Notes: generated from the letters alone by a model not told the origin. A stretch of DNA of 64,000 nt from Rutidosis leptorrhynchoides (GCF_046630445.1 NC_092333.1:184104001-184168000); one strand, 5' to 3'. Positions 37,728 to 54,626 are shown, counted from the first letter of the stretch. A program made the numbers and translations.

Positions 37728-38579
37728 CTACGGTGAAGGTGGGTGTAGGATGTCCATAACATGGGCCATCTGGTCCTCTAGCTCAGCTACCCGAGCACAG
37801 AGGGTTTCCACCTCCCTTGTCAATTCCTCGACAGTGGGAGCTGGTGGGGCGGGTGGTTCTGGTGGTACAGGTGGTGCAGAGGGTTCGGCTCCAGACGTAG
37901 AGGCTGCAAGGCGGTAAGGCTTACGAATGAAGGGATCCGCAGGGTACGGCACAAGCCTCTTACGGGCGGTAACCCTACGACGCCGTCTAAATGCGTCAGT
38001 GAATGCTCGTCCTCCGTTGATCCCCGAAATAATAGTACCGTCGAAGCGATACCACTTCTTCGGCGGAGTGGAGGGTGGCTGTACTGGTGCATCAGGGTCC
38101 TCCTCGTCAGAGTCATCGTCACTCGAGTCGTCTGTGGATGAGTCATCGGATGAAGAATCAGCGGATGATGGGTCGTCCGAATCATGTGGTGGTGACTGCA
38201 CGGGCGGCCCTCCTTGGGCGGCTATCATCTGTCGGTAACGGGCGGGTTCGATCGGAATTAGACATCCATCAGGGGCGCGTCAGCACCAATGGAGATACTG
38301 GTTACGGAATGGACCTTCCCCAAATTCTGTGGGAATCACAATCTCACCGGAGCGGGGCTGTGACACCGAGGGTCCGGGGACAGATGGAGCTTGAATCTCC
38401 GGAGGGTCCTGGGTTCCGTTAGAAGTAACCACTGGGGCAGGCGCATGGCTGCTAGCTCCGGAAGATGAAGCGCCAGGGTCACTAGTAGGCAACGGGATCG
38501 GTGTGTCGGCAGCAGCAGTATGTGGGGTGGCTGACGAGTCTGAACTGCCCAAAATGATAGCAGGTGGAATATCCGACAT
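37728..38579 (-). pseudogene. Pre-gag ORF of element B (one internal stop)
   Basis: A minus-strand reading frame lies between the PBS and gag: MSDIPPAIILGSSDSS, then a Pro/Ser/Thr/Ala-rich part, a TGA at 38280, and in the same frame an acidic Ser/Asp tract (SSSDDSSTDDSSDDDSDEED), a conserved-looking WYRFDGTIISGINGG, a basic RRRRR patch, a Pro/Ala tract and a predicted coiled coil (VEELTREVETLCARVAELE). The total is about 283 codons. I recognise no known domain. It is not gag, which follows separately at 37428. Codon use and GC content are higher than in the flanking LTR. It could be a nucleic-acid-binding or assembly accessory protein, but that is a guess. Confidence 0.7.
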
Positions 38580-38902
38580 CTGAACAAGGAAAAATAAATT
38601 TTCCATGTCTGTAAGTCATAAAGCAAGCAAGTATTAGGCCAACAGTCTAAATCATGTATGACAGTAAATAGCATGGCAATAACAGCAAATCGTATGAAAG
38701 TAGCATGCAATTGAAAGCAAGTAATATCATGCAGTAGTAAAATCATGTAGTAGCATACGACATATAGCAGTAAAAGTAAGCAGTAGCATGCAGTAAGTTC
38801 AGCGGAAACAAGTAAACTAGAAAGTTGTAGATTAGTCCTATTAGTGAATCCTACTCGGGTCGGTCTTGACTCACTAATGCAACCTAATTCCCTACAACCA
38901 AT

Positions 38903-38914
38903 GCTCTGATACCA
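38903..38914 (-). other. Primer-binding site of element B (tRNA-iMet)
   Basis: Minus strand TGGTATCAGAGC, two bases inside the 5' LTR. Confidence 0.93.
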
Positions 38915-41398
38915 AATGTGATGCCTCGTACAAAACCATCGTGTACGGACCATCAACAACAGGATCATTACAAGGTCAAACACTATATGCGTTTTCAAAA
39001 CAAGTTTGCATTCAAGGTAAAAGCTGACGTCATAACCAACGCCAATTATTTTACAACCAAAGTATGCTTCAATGAACAGAAGAAAATATAATAGTACGTG
39101 ACCCTTAGGTCATTACAAATCATAGTTTCAAATGTATTAAAGTTTGAATGCAAGATAAAGTAGTTCATGCGGTGATAACACTAGAGCAGCGGGTGTCTAC
39201 GGCAAAACTAGTACACAGCGGAAGCAACCTTAAGCACCTGAGAAAAACATGCTTAAAAACGTCAACACAAAGGTTGGTGAGCTATAGTTTAAGTATAACA
39301 GTATGTAAGGTAGGCCACGAGATTTCAGTGCTACAAAGAGCGTTTCAAAACAGTATGTTAAAGTATATGCTTAACCGTGGGCACTTGGTAACTAACTTAA
39401 CTTTTATACCCCCTGAAAATACACTTGACAAGTGCGTATGTCTACGAAGTATTAAACACTCGTTAACTGCTAGCGCGACTAGCCCGAGTGGGGATGTCAA
39501 ACCCTATGGATCCATATCTAATATTCGCGTTCACCGGTTCAAAAACCAATGATTAAACGTTACCGAGCTAAAGGGAATGTTTATGCCGTTGTATAAACCA
39601 CACATATATAAGTTTAAGTACTCGTGCCTAGTATGTAAAACATAAAATGCGCATGTATTCTCAGTTCCCAAAATAGTTAAAGTAAAAAGGGAATGCTATA
39701 ACTCACAATGATAAAGTAGCGGTAAAGTATGACTCGAGAAATAAGCAAGTGTGTAGGTCCGGAAAGTCCTCAACCTAAGTCAAATAGTACTAAGTCAATA
39801 AATCATCCGAATAGGTTTAAATGTACGTAAATAAGGTCTTAAGGGTCATCATCATTCATCATTAAACAAAAGGTGTAAAGTAAGTTTCGTTTATGAAAGT
39901 AGTTTAAAACAAAGGCTGACTTTGAGCAGTCACCACGGCCTCAATACCTACTGAAATAAGGTGAGACCAGTGGCCATGGTTCCGTATGTGAGTCCTTTAG
40001 TTTTGGTAAATATCCCAGAAGCAAACTCTTCTTTGTTTGACCGTGACGACGGTCTAAGTGCGAGTAGGTCAGAATTTTCAGCACAACGTTAAAAGGACAT
40101 AGGGACGATCGGAGGGCCATAAATCCTAAACCGTAACTCGGATTAAGACGAGTCATAAATGAAAAGTTATCTACTAGAACAGAGCTATCTGAAAATCATC
40201 TTTACAGTAGCCCAGGTCGTACGGGTCAGACACAAAAACAGTAAAACAGTAGGGTCAGTAGGTTCCGGTGGTTCTTGGTGCTCGATGCTTATCATGGTTC
40301 TCATCCTTGACGCATATAGCTTCAAGTGTACAACTCGTTGATGTGTTTTCATCATTTTCACCAAGGTTTGACCATCATAACTCAAGTGTAAGTCTAAGAC
40401 ATGAAGCACAACTCATTTAAGTGTTGCAAGTGTTTTGATGAACCAAAGTTACATCAAAGTCTTAGATTTAACACATACATGAAATATAAAAGTAATATTA
40501 ACCAAGTTTTGACCATTATGACACAAGTGTAAGTCTAAGACATGTAGCACAACTCACTTAAGAGTTGTATGAAGTTTGATGAACCAAAGTTACATCAAGG
40601 TCTTAGATCTAACACATACATGAACTTTAAAACTAATAATAAGTTACAAACTTGAAAGTGAACTTATAAAATCAAGATCTTAAGTTGTAGAACATAGTTC
40701 TTAGTTAGATCTTGAAGATCCTAGACCCAAAAGTCTAGATCCAACATAAGTGTACCAAGTTATAATTAAAGAAAGCTTACTTACATGTTCTTGAACTTTC
40801 AAAGTTAACTTTTAGTTCAAGATTAATGAGATCAAGACTAACTTGTAATACTTGACCATTTAAACCAACAAACATGAAATTAAAGTGCATAATACAAAGA
40901 AATAAACTAAATAAGCAAGTAAATAAGTTCATGGGTTGTTCATACTTTAAAGATTCAAACCAAAGTTTAATCTTTAAGAATGTAAACTTTAAGTTTACAA
41001 ACATGACTTACAAGTAATGATTTCCAACACATGAACTTACAATCTTTTGAAACAACATATGTAGAACATAAAATAGTAAGTTTAGTTCTTGTGTGTTCTT
41101 GAAATTACAAGATAAAATGAAGAATCAAACTAGAAAGTTTGGTTCTTAGTAACTAGTAAAGAATAACAACAACAAAGTAAGTACTCAACAACAACATGAA
41201 ACAAGTAACAACACAACAAAGAATGATGATGATTTGTGTTGTTGGTTTCGGTTTTTGTAAAAAAAAAAAAAGAGAAGAAATAAACTTGTTAACTAGTAAG
41301 TAAACAACTAAGAACAAGTAACAAAGTAAGTAAACAACAATAACAACAACTAGTAAGTATTTAAACATTAAACAAGATCAAGTGATGATGATGATGGG

Positions 41399-41403
41399 GT
41401 GTT
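41399..41403. repeat. Target-site duplication GTGTT of LARD2 (left)
   Basis: It recurs at 53824-53828, and the empty site is visible in the other LTR of B. Confidence 0.95.
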
Positions 41404-42169
41404 TGTGAAGACCCGTCCTAATCCATCCGGACGAAGTCCATATCGATTACAAACAATTCAAAACAGTTGATTACATCGCGAGGTAATTGACCTCTATATG
41501 ATACATTTTCAAATATTGCGTTTGTTTTTAAAAGACAACCTTTTGTTACATCGACAGTTGACAGGCATGCATATCATTTCATAATATATCCAAATATAAT
41601 TGACTTAATAATAATCTTGATGAACTCAACGACTCGAATGTAACGTCTTTTGAAATATGTCATGAATGACTCCAAGTGATATCTCTAATATGAGCAAATG
41701 CGCAGCGGAAGATTTCTTTCATACCTGAGAATAAACATGCTTTAAAGTGTCAACCAAAAGGTTGGTGAGTTCATTAGTTTAACATAAATAATCATTTCAT
41801 AATTTTAATAGACCACAAGATTTCATATTTCCATTTCTCATAAACATACGTCCCATGCATAGAGACAAAAATATCATTCATATGGATTGAACACCTGGTA
41901 ACCGACATTCACAATATGTATATAAGAATATCCCCATCATTCCGGGATCCTCCTTCGGACATGATATAAATTTCGAAGTACTAAAGCATCCGGTACTTTG
42001 GATGGGGCTTGTTGGGCCCGATAGATCTATCTTTAGGATTCGCGTCAATTAGGGTGTCTGTTCCCTAATTCTTAGATTACCAGACTATATAAAAAGGGCA
42101 TATTCGATTTTGATCATTCAACCATATAATGTAGTTTCAATCACTTGTGTCCATTTCGTAAAACATTTA

Positions 42170-42515
42170 TAAAAACAGCGCATGCATTCTCAGTCCCAAA
42201 AATATATATTGCAATTGCATTTAAAAGGGGGGGCAAATGAAACTCACGCATATAAATACTGTAAAACAGTTAATAAAGCATTTGCATGTATTCTCAGCCC
42301 AAAAATGTAAAGAGTAAAAAGGGCGAATGAAACTCACACATATAAATATTGTAAAACATTTAATAAAGCATTTGCATGTATTCTCAGCCCAAAAACGTAA
42401 AGAGTAAAAAGGGCAAATGAAACTCACACATATAAATATTGTAAAACAGTTAATAAAGCATTTGCATGTATTCTCAGCCCAAAAATGTAATGAGTAAAAG
42501 GGAGCAAATGAAACT
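42170..42515. repeat. 90-bp tandem repeat in the LARD2 LTR
   Basis: Units start near 42231, 42321 and 42411, with a partial one near 42500. Each contains GCATGTATTCTCAG and AATGAAACTCAC. Because 90 is divisible by three, the minus strand shows a repeating 30-residue frame, which I regard as accidental. The second LTR carries it at about 50675-51010. Confidence 0.9.
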
Positions 42516-42908
42516 CACCTAATGTATTTTGTAGTAAAAATACATATAACGATATTGAACAAAATGCAGGGTTGACCTCGGATTCACGAACCTATATCAT
42601 TTATTATATATCAAATAATATTATAAACATATAGTAGTAAATAAACAATCTATATATATTATTATTAGTAATATACTTGTTATATTAATAATTTGAATAT
42701 ATTTATTTTATATCTTTTAAATAATTAAATGATATTTATTATAGTAATAAATTTATTGATATCAATATATTAAATACATATTAAAATATATTAATACATT
42801 ATTAACTTTATATAAGTCTAATATCTATACAAAATGTTATATTTAATATAATTAGGTGCTAATTATAATAGTATAGGCTAAAATGTATTTTATATATAAA
42901 TATTTTTA

Positions 42909-42916
<8 letters not shown>

Positions 42917-42989
<73 letters not shown>
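42917..42989. repeat. (TA)n microsatellite
   Basis: About 73 bases. The counterpart is 51413-51503. Confidence 0.97.
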
Positions 42990-42994
<5 letters not shown>

Positions 42995-43113
42995 ATGTAA
43001 CTAACATTTACGTTCTAAAATCATTAAGTATATGCATACTAAGTAGTTATTAGTTAAGTCCTCACTACTCCTTATGTTAAAGTTTTAACGTTTATATATT
43101 ATCTATGTATGTC

Positions 43114-43123
<10 letters not shown>

Positions 43124-43206
<83 letters not shown>
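43124..43206. repeat. (TA)n microsatellite
   Basis: About 83 bases. The other LTR has only about 15 at the same place (near 51636). Confidence 0.97.
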
Positions 43207-43210
<4 letters not shown>

Positions 43211-43420
43211 AATTATCATGACCTTCATCTTCAAATTATCTTATTTATATACTTTATTTTATAACATGAACCTTATATACTAATCATAATATTTATCGAT
43301 TATACATATATTTTCATTTTTAAGTCATAACCATAACGCAATCATTATTACCTTTAATTTGTAATTATCATTAACCATGTTCTTCATTAATTATTTTATC
43401 ATCATAAATTCATATAAGTA

Positions 43421-43539
<119 letters not shown>

Positions 43540-43583
43540 AAAAGAAAGTATACCCTTTGGAAAAAGCTTCTAAAAAAAAAATA

Positions 43584-43650
43584 ACTCTGGACCGGGTTCG
43601 AACCCGGGACCTCAAGCTCACCCGTAAACAACCCTAACCATTCCTCCGTC
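43584..43650 (-). other. tRNA-like cassette in the LARD2 LTR
   Basis: Minus strand: GGACGGAGGAATGGTTAGGG (A-box-like) and CCCGGGTTCGAACCCGG, a perfect T-arm-like hairpin containing a B-box. No paired acceptor stem was seen. The second LTR has it at 51994-52060. Confidence 0.6.
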
Positions 43651-45168
43651 CCTTGTTTTTCTGATTAATAACCACCCCAAATGTTTATAATCCGTTACAA
43701 TTTTCTGTCATCCCTTCTTCATCTCTCTCAAAACTCAGACGACCCATATGCCATAATCCATTCTTACAATAATTAGATTGGGTCTTTTAATTGTAGTTTA
43801 AATGTCCTAAGTGTGTGGTTGTGATCAACAAAAAATAAAACATAAAAAAAAAATTAAAGAATGCTTCACCTGGCTGCTGTTCGTAACCAACGAAAAAAAA
43901 AATGATTTTTGGTTTTTAGAACTTTTTGGAAAATTGTTACAACACGAATTATCTTCCAAATCATCTATAGAATGTACGAAAATCATCAATTGAATCCAAA
44001 ATACTAAAACGAGTTCGAATTTCGTGATAAATAAATTCTTTGACTTTTAATATATAAAGTTTGACTGCCAAATTCATACTCGATATAGAGAATTGATACT
44101 TGAGATTTTGCAGAGAGATTCACGACATGATTTAGAAATCTTTTGCATTTATGGATTTTGAAATAGGTTTTGAATTCGAGTTATGACCGAAAAGGTAGTA
44201 TGAACAGAGCAGGCTCCTGGTTTTATTTAAAACTGCTGTTAAATTCGTTCGTAGAACTGCTGTAATGGATTGATGTGATAATGAAACTGGATAATTGAAT
44301 GATTCTCCCCACAATATTAATTTAGGCGACTTCATATAGGAACGTGAGTATTTTCTTTTCAATCAGACAGCAGATATTTAAGATAAAGAAATCAAAAAGC
44401 AGATAGGGTTGTTATCTGATTGGTACTAGTGATTACGATATGAGCCAATCTGAAGAAAGAAGGTACCAATTTGATACAGCAACTGATGGAGATGTAAAAC
44501 TGGATTCAGATTTATATCTATATATATTTTATTTTATAATTTATATAGTATTAATGCATAAATAAAGATAATATCAATATTAATAATAAGTTTAAAAAAA
44601 AATGCAGGTATATAAAAGAAATAATAATATAACCAATTATACGCATCAAATTTTATATCTATATATATTAATAATAAAAATAATGATATTCATATTATTT
44701 ACAATAATAAAAGAGAATAATAATAACAATAATACTACTACTATTATCAAGAACAATGATCATGTAAAAAAAAAATGATTATTGTTAATAATAAAAATAA
44801 TCATAATTATAATTTTCCCACTAATTATAATGATATTATTATTATTAATCTCAGTATTAGTAATATAAACATTTACATATATCAATTTATTATATATTGA
44901 AAATAATATTGTTACTAATGTAGCTATATTTTAGTTTGTAATTACTTTTACAATTTATTTATTGTATCATACTTACTAATTATATAATATAAATTATACA
45001 ATAACTTATTAAATCTTTAATATTCTTAATTTACAATATATCTAATATTATTTATGCTTAGGATTCATATGTATATATATATATTATTTATTTTAATAGT
45101 AACTTAATTATTCTGTATTTTTACCTTACATTTATTTCCAATTGATTTAAGTATTTATTATATATACT

Positions 45169-45286
<118 letters not shown>

Positions 45287-46643
45287 TTATATATTTATTT
45301 TCAAACAAATATTCGTGAATCGTTGAGCCTAGTCAAAGGGTAATTGATTACATGAACACAGTTCAAAGTTTTTGAGACTTCAATATTACAGACTTTGCTT
45401 ATCGTGTCGGAAACATATAAAGATTAAGTTTAAATTTGGTCAGAATTTCCCGGGTCGTCACAGTACCTACCCGTTAAAGAAATTTTGTCCCGAAATTTGA
45501 GTGTGGTCGTCATGGCTAACAATAAAAATGTTTTAATGACGAATAAGAGTTGATAAATAGAGTTTTATTACTATTGAGTACTAAAGGTAAAATGATTCGA
45601 TTATTCGAAGTGTACGAATGAAGCTATCGCAAAGGAGTGAAATGAATAAATGAAGTTTCGTTTTAACTTGTGACGTAGTCATGGTTGAATTTAGAAGATA
45701 AGGTGCGTCTTAAATTTTGACGTTGTCTTGGTTGAATTCCGGAATTCAAGGGATTTCAAAGAAAATCTTCGAAATCTAAAAGATATGATTCTTCGGTAAA
45801 TGAGGAACTTAGGATCTCTTTAATTAAATGCGATGATCAGCCTTGATTGCTCTGTCTGATATTTCCACTATAAATTTATCTTTTCCATTCCATTAGTTTC
45901 CACCACTTCTATACATTCTTTCTCAGTTCATATATCTAAAAGATTATAATAATGCTTAATCCGGTTCTAATCCTTGTTCTTATTCTGACTATCGCAATGA
46001 TCATTCTTCTTTTCCAACTCCTACCAGAAGAATCTGTTTATTTCTACTATGATCTAGGGATTATTGTATTTATAATCCTCCCGTGTCTTTATATTGCTAT
46101 ACGCACTGATATCCACAGTTTGTAATTTCGGTGGTGTTGTTGGGCTTTATATTTTTCTTATATATCGGAGCTTCATGCTCTTGTTTTCTCTTCCCGACTT
46201 TAAATCAAGCGAATAATGGTCCAGAATTTGTAGATATAGAGTTCTAAATGATTATAATGTTCTAAGCAGGGTGGAACGTGATAGCACGATTTGATTTTCA
46301 AATTTATCAAAAATACAGATGATAGAACTATCAAGAATATATTCTTCTTGATATGTTCGGAGGTTATGTAGAATGAAAGAGTTATGTAACATGACACATG
46401 ATGATGGTATAATCTATTGTGAACCATCATCAGGTTTCATTAGAAACTCAGCATGACTTACTGTAATATAATCACGTTGATCAAGTGTCATTATATTATA
46501 CTAACTCATGCATCAGTTCCCAACACTACTTCCAAAAACATTAATATTTTAAGCTCGAAAGTTTACAGAATATAGAAACTAACAGTTTCTATATGATGTA
46601 ACATTGATAGCACGAATAGATTATTGATTTCAGATAAGAATAA

Positions 46644-47250
46644 TTATGAAAATATCTTCAGAAATATGGAGGATATTTATAATGAAAGATACGATGATAT
46701 CTTGGAATTTCTAAAATCGATGGATGATGAAGCAGATTTATCCGTAAGGGTTTAGATTCGGAAGCGAGGTATTCGCTAAATATTTCATCAGAAACGGAAT
46801 CATTTGGATTCTTTGAAGTCAAACTTATTCTTTGTGATTTGTTCACGGCTTCCTTCATAGTTTCGCATAATCCGCTTTTCGATACTAAATTTTCCATTGA
46901 ATGTTTCCAACATAATGATACACAGGACGCACAAAGAGGTATATAATTTCGGACGAGAATATTTATGAATTTATCCTCAGAAATATCGAAGATATTGATG
47001 ATGATATTTTGGAATTTCTAAGTTCGATGATTGATGGAGAAAGATTTTCCGCAAGATTTTAACATGACTTCGGAGCAAGATATTCTCTAAAGATTTCAAC
47101 GGATCTAGATTTATCTGGGTTCTATGAATTTAGGGTATGTTACTTGTATTTCTCCTTGGTTTCCTTTACGGTTAGCTCAAACGCTTTCCAGTTCCAACTT
47201 TTCTGAGCTTTTCCAACATACTAATCTTTATCATCAAACCTTCGATGATT
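46644..47250. repeat. Tandem duplication of about 318 bp in LARD2
   Basis: The stretch with TTATGAAAATATCTTCAG at 46644 recurs in diverged form at 46962 (TTATGAATTTATCCTCAG). Both contain GGAATTTCTAA and a later GGATTCT/GGGTTCT block. Confidence 0.6.
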
Positions 47251-47499
47251 ATGATCGTTTACGGTTATCTACAGTTTCTGCTGCTTTGTTCAGCTTTTTC
47301 AACATTCAGAGTATTGATTTGTGACTGAGTGCTTTTCGGAATTTCAGAATGAGAGATCATAATTCTAAGAGATAAATGTCATACTTATAATTGTTGATGT
47401 AGATATGCTGTGAGTTTTCAAAGTACTGATTGCTGATTTCTGGTTATTGTTATGGCAGTTCTCATTATAAGATGCGGATGAGTATATGATAGGGTTTCA

Positions 47500-47745
47500 A
47501 TGAATAAATATAATGACTTATCAGAGAGATTTAAGCCAAAAAGCAACGAGGTTTCTGGTACGTCTGCTGGTAATATGGTGAAATATAAAAGAATTCTCCG
47601 GTATCAAAAGGGCAATTGTATATATCAGGATTATAGTAAGGCTATTTCGAATGAAAAGTCGAAGTTGACTTGCTGGAGCTGTGACAAAATTGGTTACTTT
47701 AAAAAAAAAATCGCAAAGTTATTTTTGCTAATAAATGTCAAATGA
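47500..47745 (+). pseudogene. Antisense copia-type gag C-terminal remnant in LARD2
   Basis: Open for 81 codons: MNKYNDLSERFKPKSNE, GTSAGNMVKYK, then KSKLTCWSCDKIGYFKKKI. The last part is a zinc knuckle of the CX2CX4H type in which the histidine is replaced by phenylalanine and the final cysteine is lost. The preceding basic linker and position fit the end of a Ty1/copia gag. It lies on the strand opposite to the transcription of LARD2. Confidence 0.55.
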
Positions 47746-48899
47746 TCTGACGAGGCTACATGTTAAACTTTTACTCAGTTGCCGAGAGTTTCTCAGGTGC
47801 GTAACTATATGTATAAATCTTTCCTTCCATTAATGATGTACGGTTGATTTATCGTATCGATTGAGGTGTTTTCAAAAATTATGAAAGGTTTGAACGCATA
47901 TTAGAATTGTCAAGATACAAATGGCGTTTAAGATGAAATCAAGTGGCAAACTTGAAGAGATGTTTAATTTCATATGTTATAATCAATGTTTTAATTTATT
48001 TTAATTGTCCAATGTTGGTAGTTCTCGGTTGATAGTCCACAGTTAACAGTTCACTAATTCATATATAGTTTAATATCTAATATTTGAATTAATTAATACG
48101 TATCGTGACCCGTGTACATGTCTCAGACTCGATCACAACTCAAAGTATATATATTATTATAGAATCAACCTCAACCCTGTATAGCTAACTCCCGCATTAC
48201 TGCATATAGAGTGTCTATGGTTATTCCAAATAATATATATAGATGGGTCGATATGATATGTCAAAACCTTGTATACATGTCCCGATATTTAAAGTGCGTA
48301 AAATAAATAACAGAAATTAAATGACGATAAATAAAATTGCGAGAATGTAAATTGCGATAATTAAATTACGATAAATAAAGGGTAATCAATTAGCTGGGAA
48401 CAATTAGCTAGGAACAGTTAGCGTGGATCCTTAACAAAATTCCTCATAGTTAATTTGTTTGTTTCTAACAATTTTTATTTTTGTCAAATGTTTTCTTCAT
48501 TATGCCACTTGTTGAATTCTGGTAAATCACAATCCAAATATGAGATGGGATGAATATGGTTATTCTGTGGTGAACGGATTTGTATATCGGTGGATGTAAG
48601 TAGGATAGTAAATGATAGTTGAATCAGATTCAAGGAATATACAGTGTAACTTATTAATGTGGAATCTAAATATTCATCGGGTATTACCTACCCGTTAAAA
48701 TATTTTCACCATTAACATTTTGTACAATAAAACTTTTAATTACAATCTATATGAAAACATATATAACTATATATTTTCTTCAGACGTAATCATGGGTTTA
48801 ATGAGTCAATGTGATGTTAAACTTATCAGATTTTCGGCTAGAACTAGAGTACATAATCTCTAAAACATTAGGGATTACATAATCGTCATGAAGAACGAA

Positions 48900-49468
48900 G
48901 ATAACTGATGTAGAACAATTCATATAACGATAATTATACTCGAGGTACAGAATGAGATGTTAAGGCATGGATTGTTGATGGTAATGGTGCTGTTACTGAT
49001 GGTACTGTTGGCACCGGTGATGTTGTTGAAGCTGGTACATTTTGCACCATATTTTCCAAATTGATTACTCGAGTGCGAAATTCGTTGACTTCTTGTATTA
49101 CTCCGGGATAATTGTCGATCAGAACGAGTGGATGAATAAGATTTAGAGTTTTAGATAGAATATAATCGTGGTAAGATACTCTGGAAATGAGAGAGAAAAT
49201 GGTGTCTCGAACAGGTTAGCCGGTAAACGCTTCAGGTTCATTGTCAAGAGGTGAATTCGGTTTGTGGAAGGGATCGCCTTCTTTGCGTCTCCATTGATTA
49301 AGTCGACTACAAACCCATCAGATGAATTGGGGATGATTGATTGATTGATTCATTCTGGTGACACCGCTTTCGGAGCTTAGGTGAATATCCTATATCGGAA
49401 TAGCTGTCGGAATAACTATCAGAATAGCTATCGAAATCTGTGGGACTCGAACTGGTTGAGGGATTCAT
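48900..49468 (-). pseudogene. Pre-gag-like reading frame of LARD2, decayed
   Basis: It starts MNPSTSSSPTDFDSYSDSY with a repeated Ser/Asp/Tyr tract and is open for 53 codons to a TAG at 49307. Further on, in a shifted frame, are a segment resembling the LARD1 one and a helical VNEFRTRVINLENMV followed by a Thr/Ser/Pro tract. The layout (acidic Ser/Asp tract, coiled-coil-like piece, Pro-rich piece, between PBS and where gag would be) resembles the pre-gag ORF of element B, without clear residue identity. Confidence 0.4.
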
Positions 49469-49886
49469 CTCGTACGATCAGATGAAGGATTTTCGATAAG
49501 AAATAGATTATAGGATGTAGATTAGTATCCTGCAATACATAATTTATATATGCATATATAATACTAAAATCTCATAAGTTACGGAGGAATCTACGGAAGC
49601 TGTCATTCAAAGATAACAATAACAGGTACGCTAAGATATGAATTAGCAGATACGCTAAGATATGAATTTTGTCTATACACTATTTATGCAGTCAATGCAA
49701 TAAGATGTGTCTAGACTAAGAATAATGAGCAGGTAATTTCCTAAGGATGATAAGCAGATGATTTCCGACAAAAATAATAAGTAAAACTTTTGACATGTAG
49801 ACACGGTCGAAGTCCAGACTCACTAATGCATCCTAACGACTATCAGTTAGACACATTAATGCAAGACCCGGTTCGCTAAGACCACT

Positions 49887-49898
49887 GCTCTGATACCA
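49887..49898 (-). other. Primer-binding site of LARD2 (tRNA-iMet)
   Basis: Minus strand TGGTATCAGAGC, two bases from the LTR. Confidence 0.93.
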
Positions 49899-49900
49899 AC

Positions 49901-53823
<3,923 letters not shown>

Positions 53824-54533
53824 GTGTTGGTTTACGGTTTTACAAGAGAAAAGAAAGAAGAACACAAGCTTGTTACTTACAAATTAGAAAGCAAAATGAG
53901 AGAAAAGCTTGAGAGAGAAATGCAAGTAAGTGTGTGTGTTTCAAATGAGAGGAATGCGAGTGAGTAAGTAATGAAAAATGAAAACAAAACTCCCCTTGTA
54001 CACTACAAGGCCGACGGCCAAAAGAGGAATCAAGGGGGAGGCAATTGTCTACTAGTTCTTCATGTGTTAAAGCTTAAAAGGTGGTTACAAGAGGTGCATG
54101 CATGGGGATTGTGTTGTAACTAGATTCCTCATGTATAAAACTAGCTAGTTGTAACTAAATGTGATACTTACATGTAAGAATGGGCTAGTTAATCCATAAA
54201 AGAGGTAGGGTGGGCTTATAAGGTCCAATAATACTAAAGAAAGCCCAAGTTCAAGTGATTAACATATTAAGTCCAACAAAAGCCCAAGTAATTAACTAGA
54301 AACCTTAGTTAATTAAAATGATTAATAAAACTTAATCATGAATGTAAATAATATCTGAAAATATTATTCGTGAAAGTTTCGTGTGTTACAAAGACGTTTC
54401 GGGCATTCAAAGTCATGTATGATCAATCATGGTAACGAGTAAATGTAATAACATACATTCAATAAATCACAAGTATTAATAATAACAATTATTAATAAAT
54501 AAACGTTGGAAAATCCAAGGTCGTTACACTTAT

Positions 54534-54588
54534 TATAAAAGGCCATGTTTGTGAGGAAGGGATCAATATTCAGTTGATTCTCAAACTG

Positions 54589-54626
<38 letters not shown>

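Larger units (their letters stand above)
45463..49900 (-). other. Internal region of LARD2
   Basis: No pol. It begins with GTACCTACCCGTTAAAG and the chromovirus-like box, contains a ~318-bp tandem duplication at about 46644-47250 (single in LARD1), the antisense gag remnant (47500-47745) and the pre-gag-like frame (48900-49468). The rest is unrecognised. Confidence 0.85.

Noticed and set aside
38903..38914. tRNA-Met genes at GCTCTGATACCA sites
   Set aside because: Only the 3' end complement is present, beside LTR edges. They are primer-binding sites.
42221..42427. Minus-strand frame with a 30-residue repeat (also 50687-50923)
   Set aside because: The 90-bp LTR repeat is divisible by three. 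The frame has no start context and the repeat is non-coding in LARD1.
43584..43650. True tRNA gene at the GGGTTCGAACCC hairpin
   Set aside because: No acceptor-stem pairing or full cloverleaf seen. It is repeated in both LTRs and related to weaker cassettes in LARD1.
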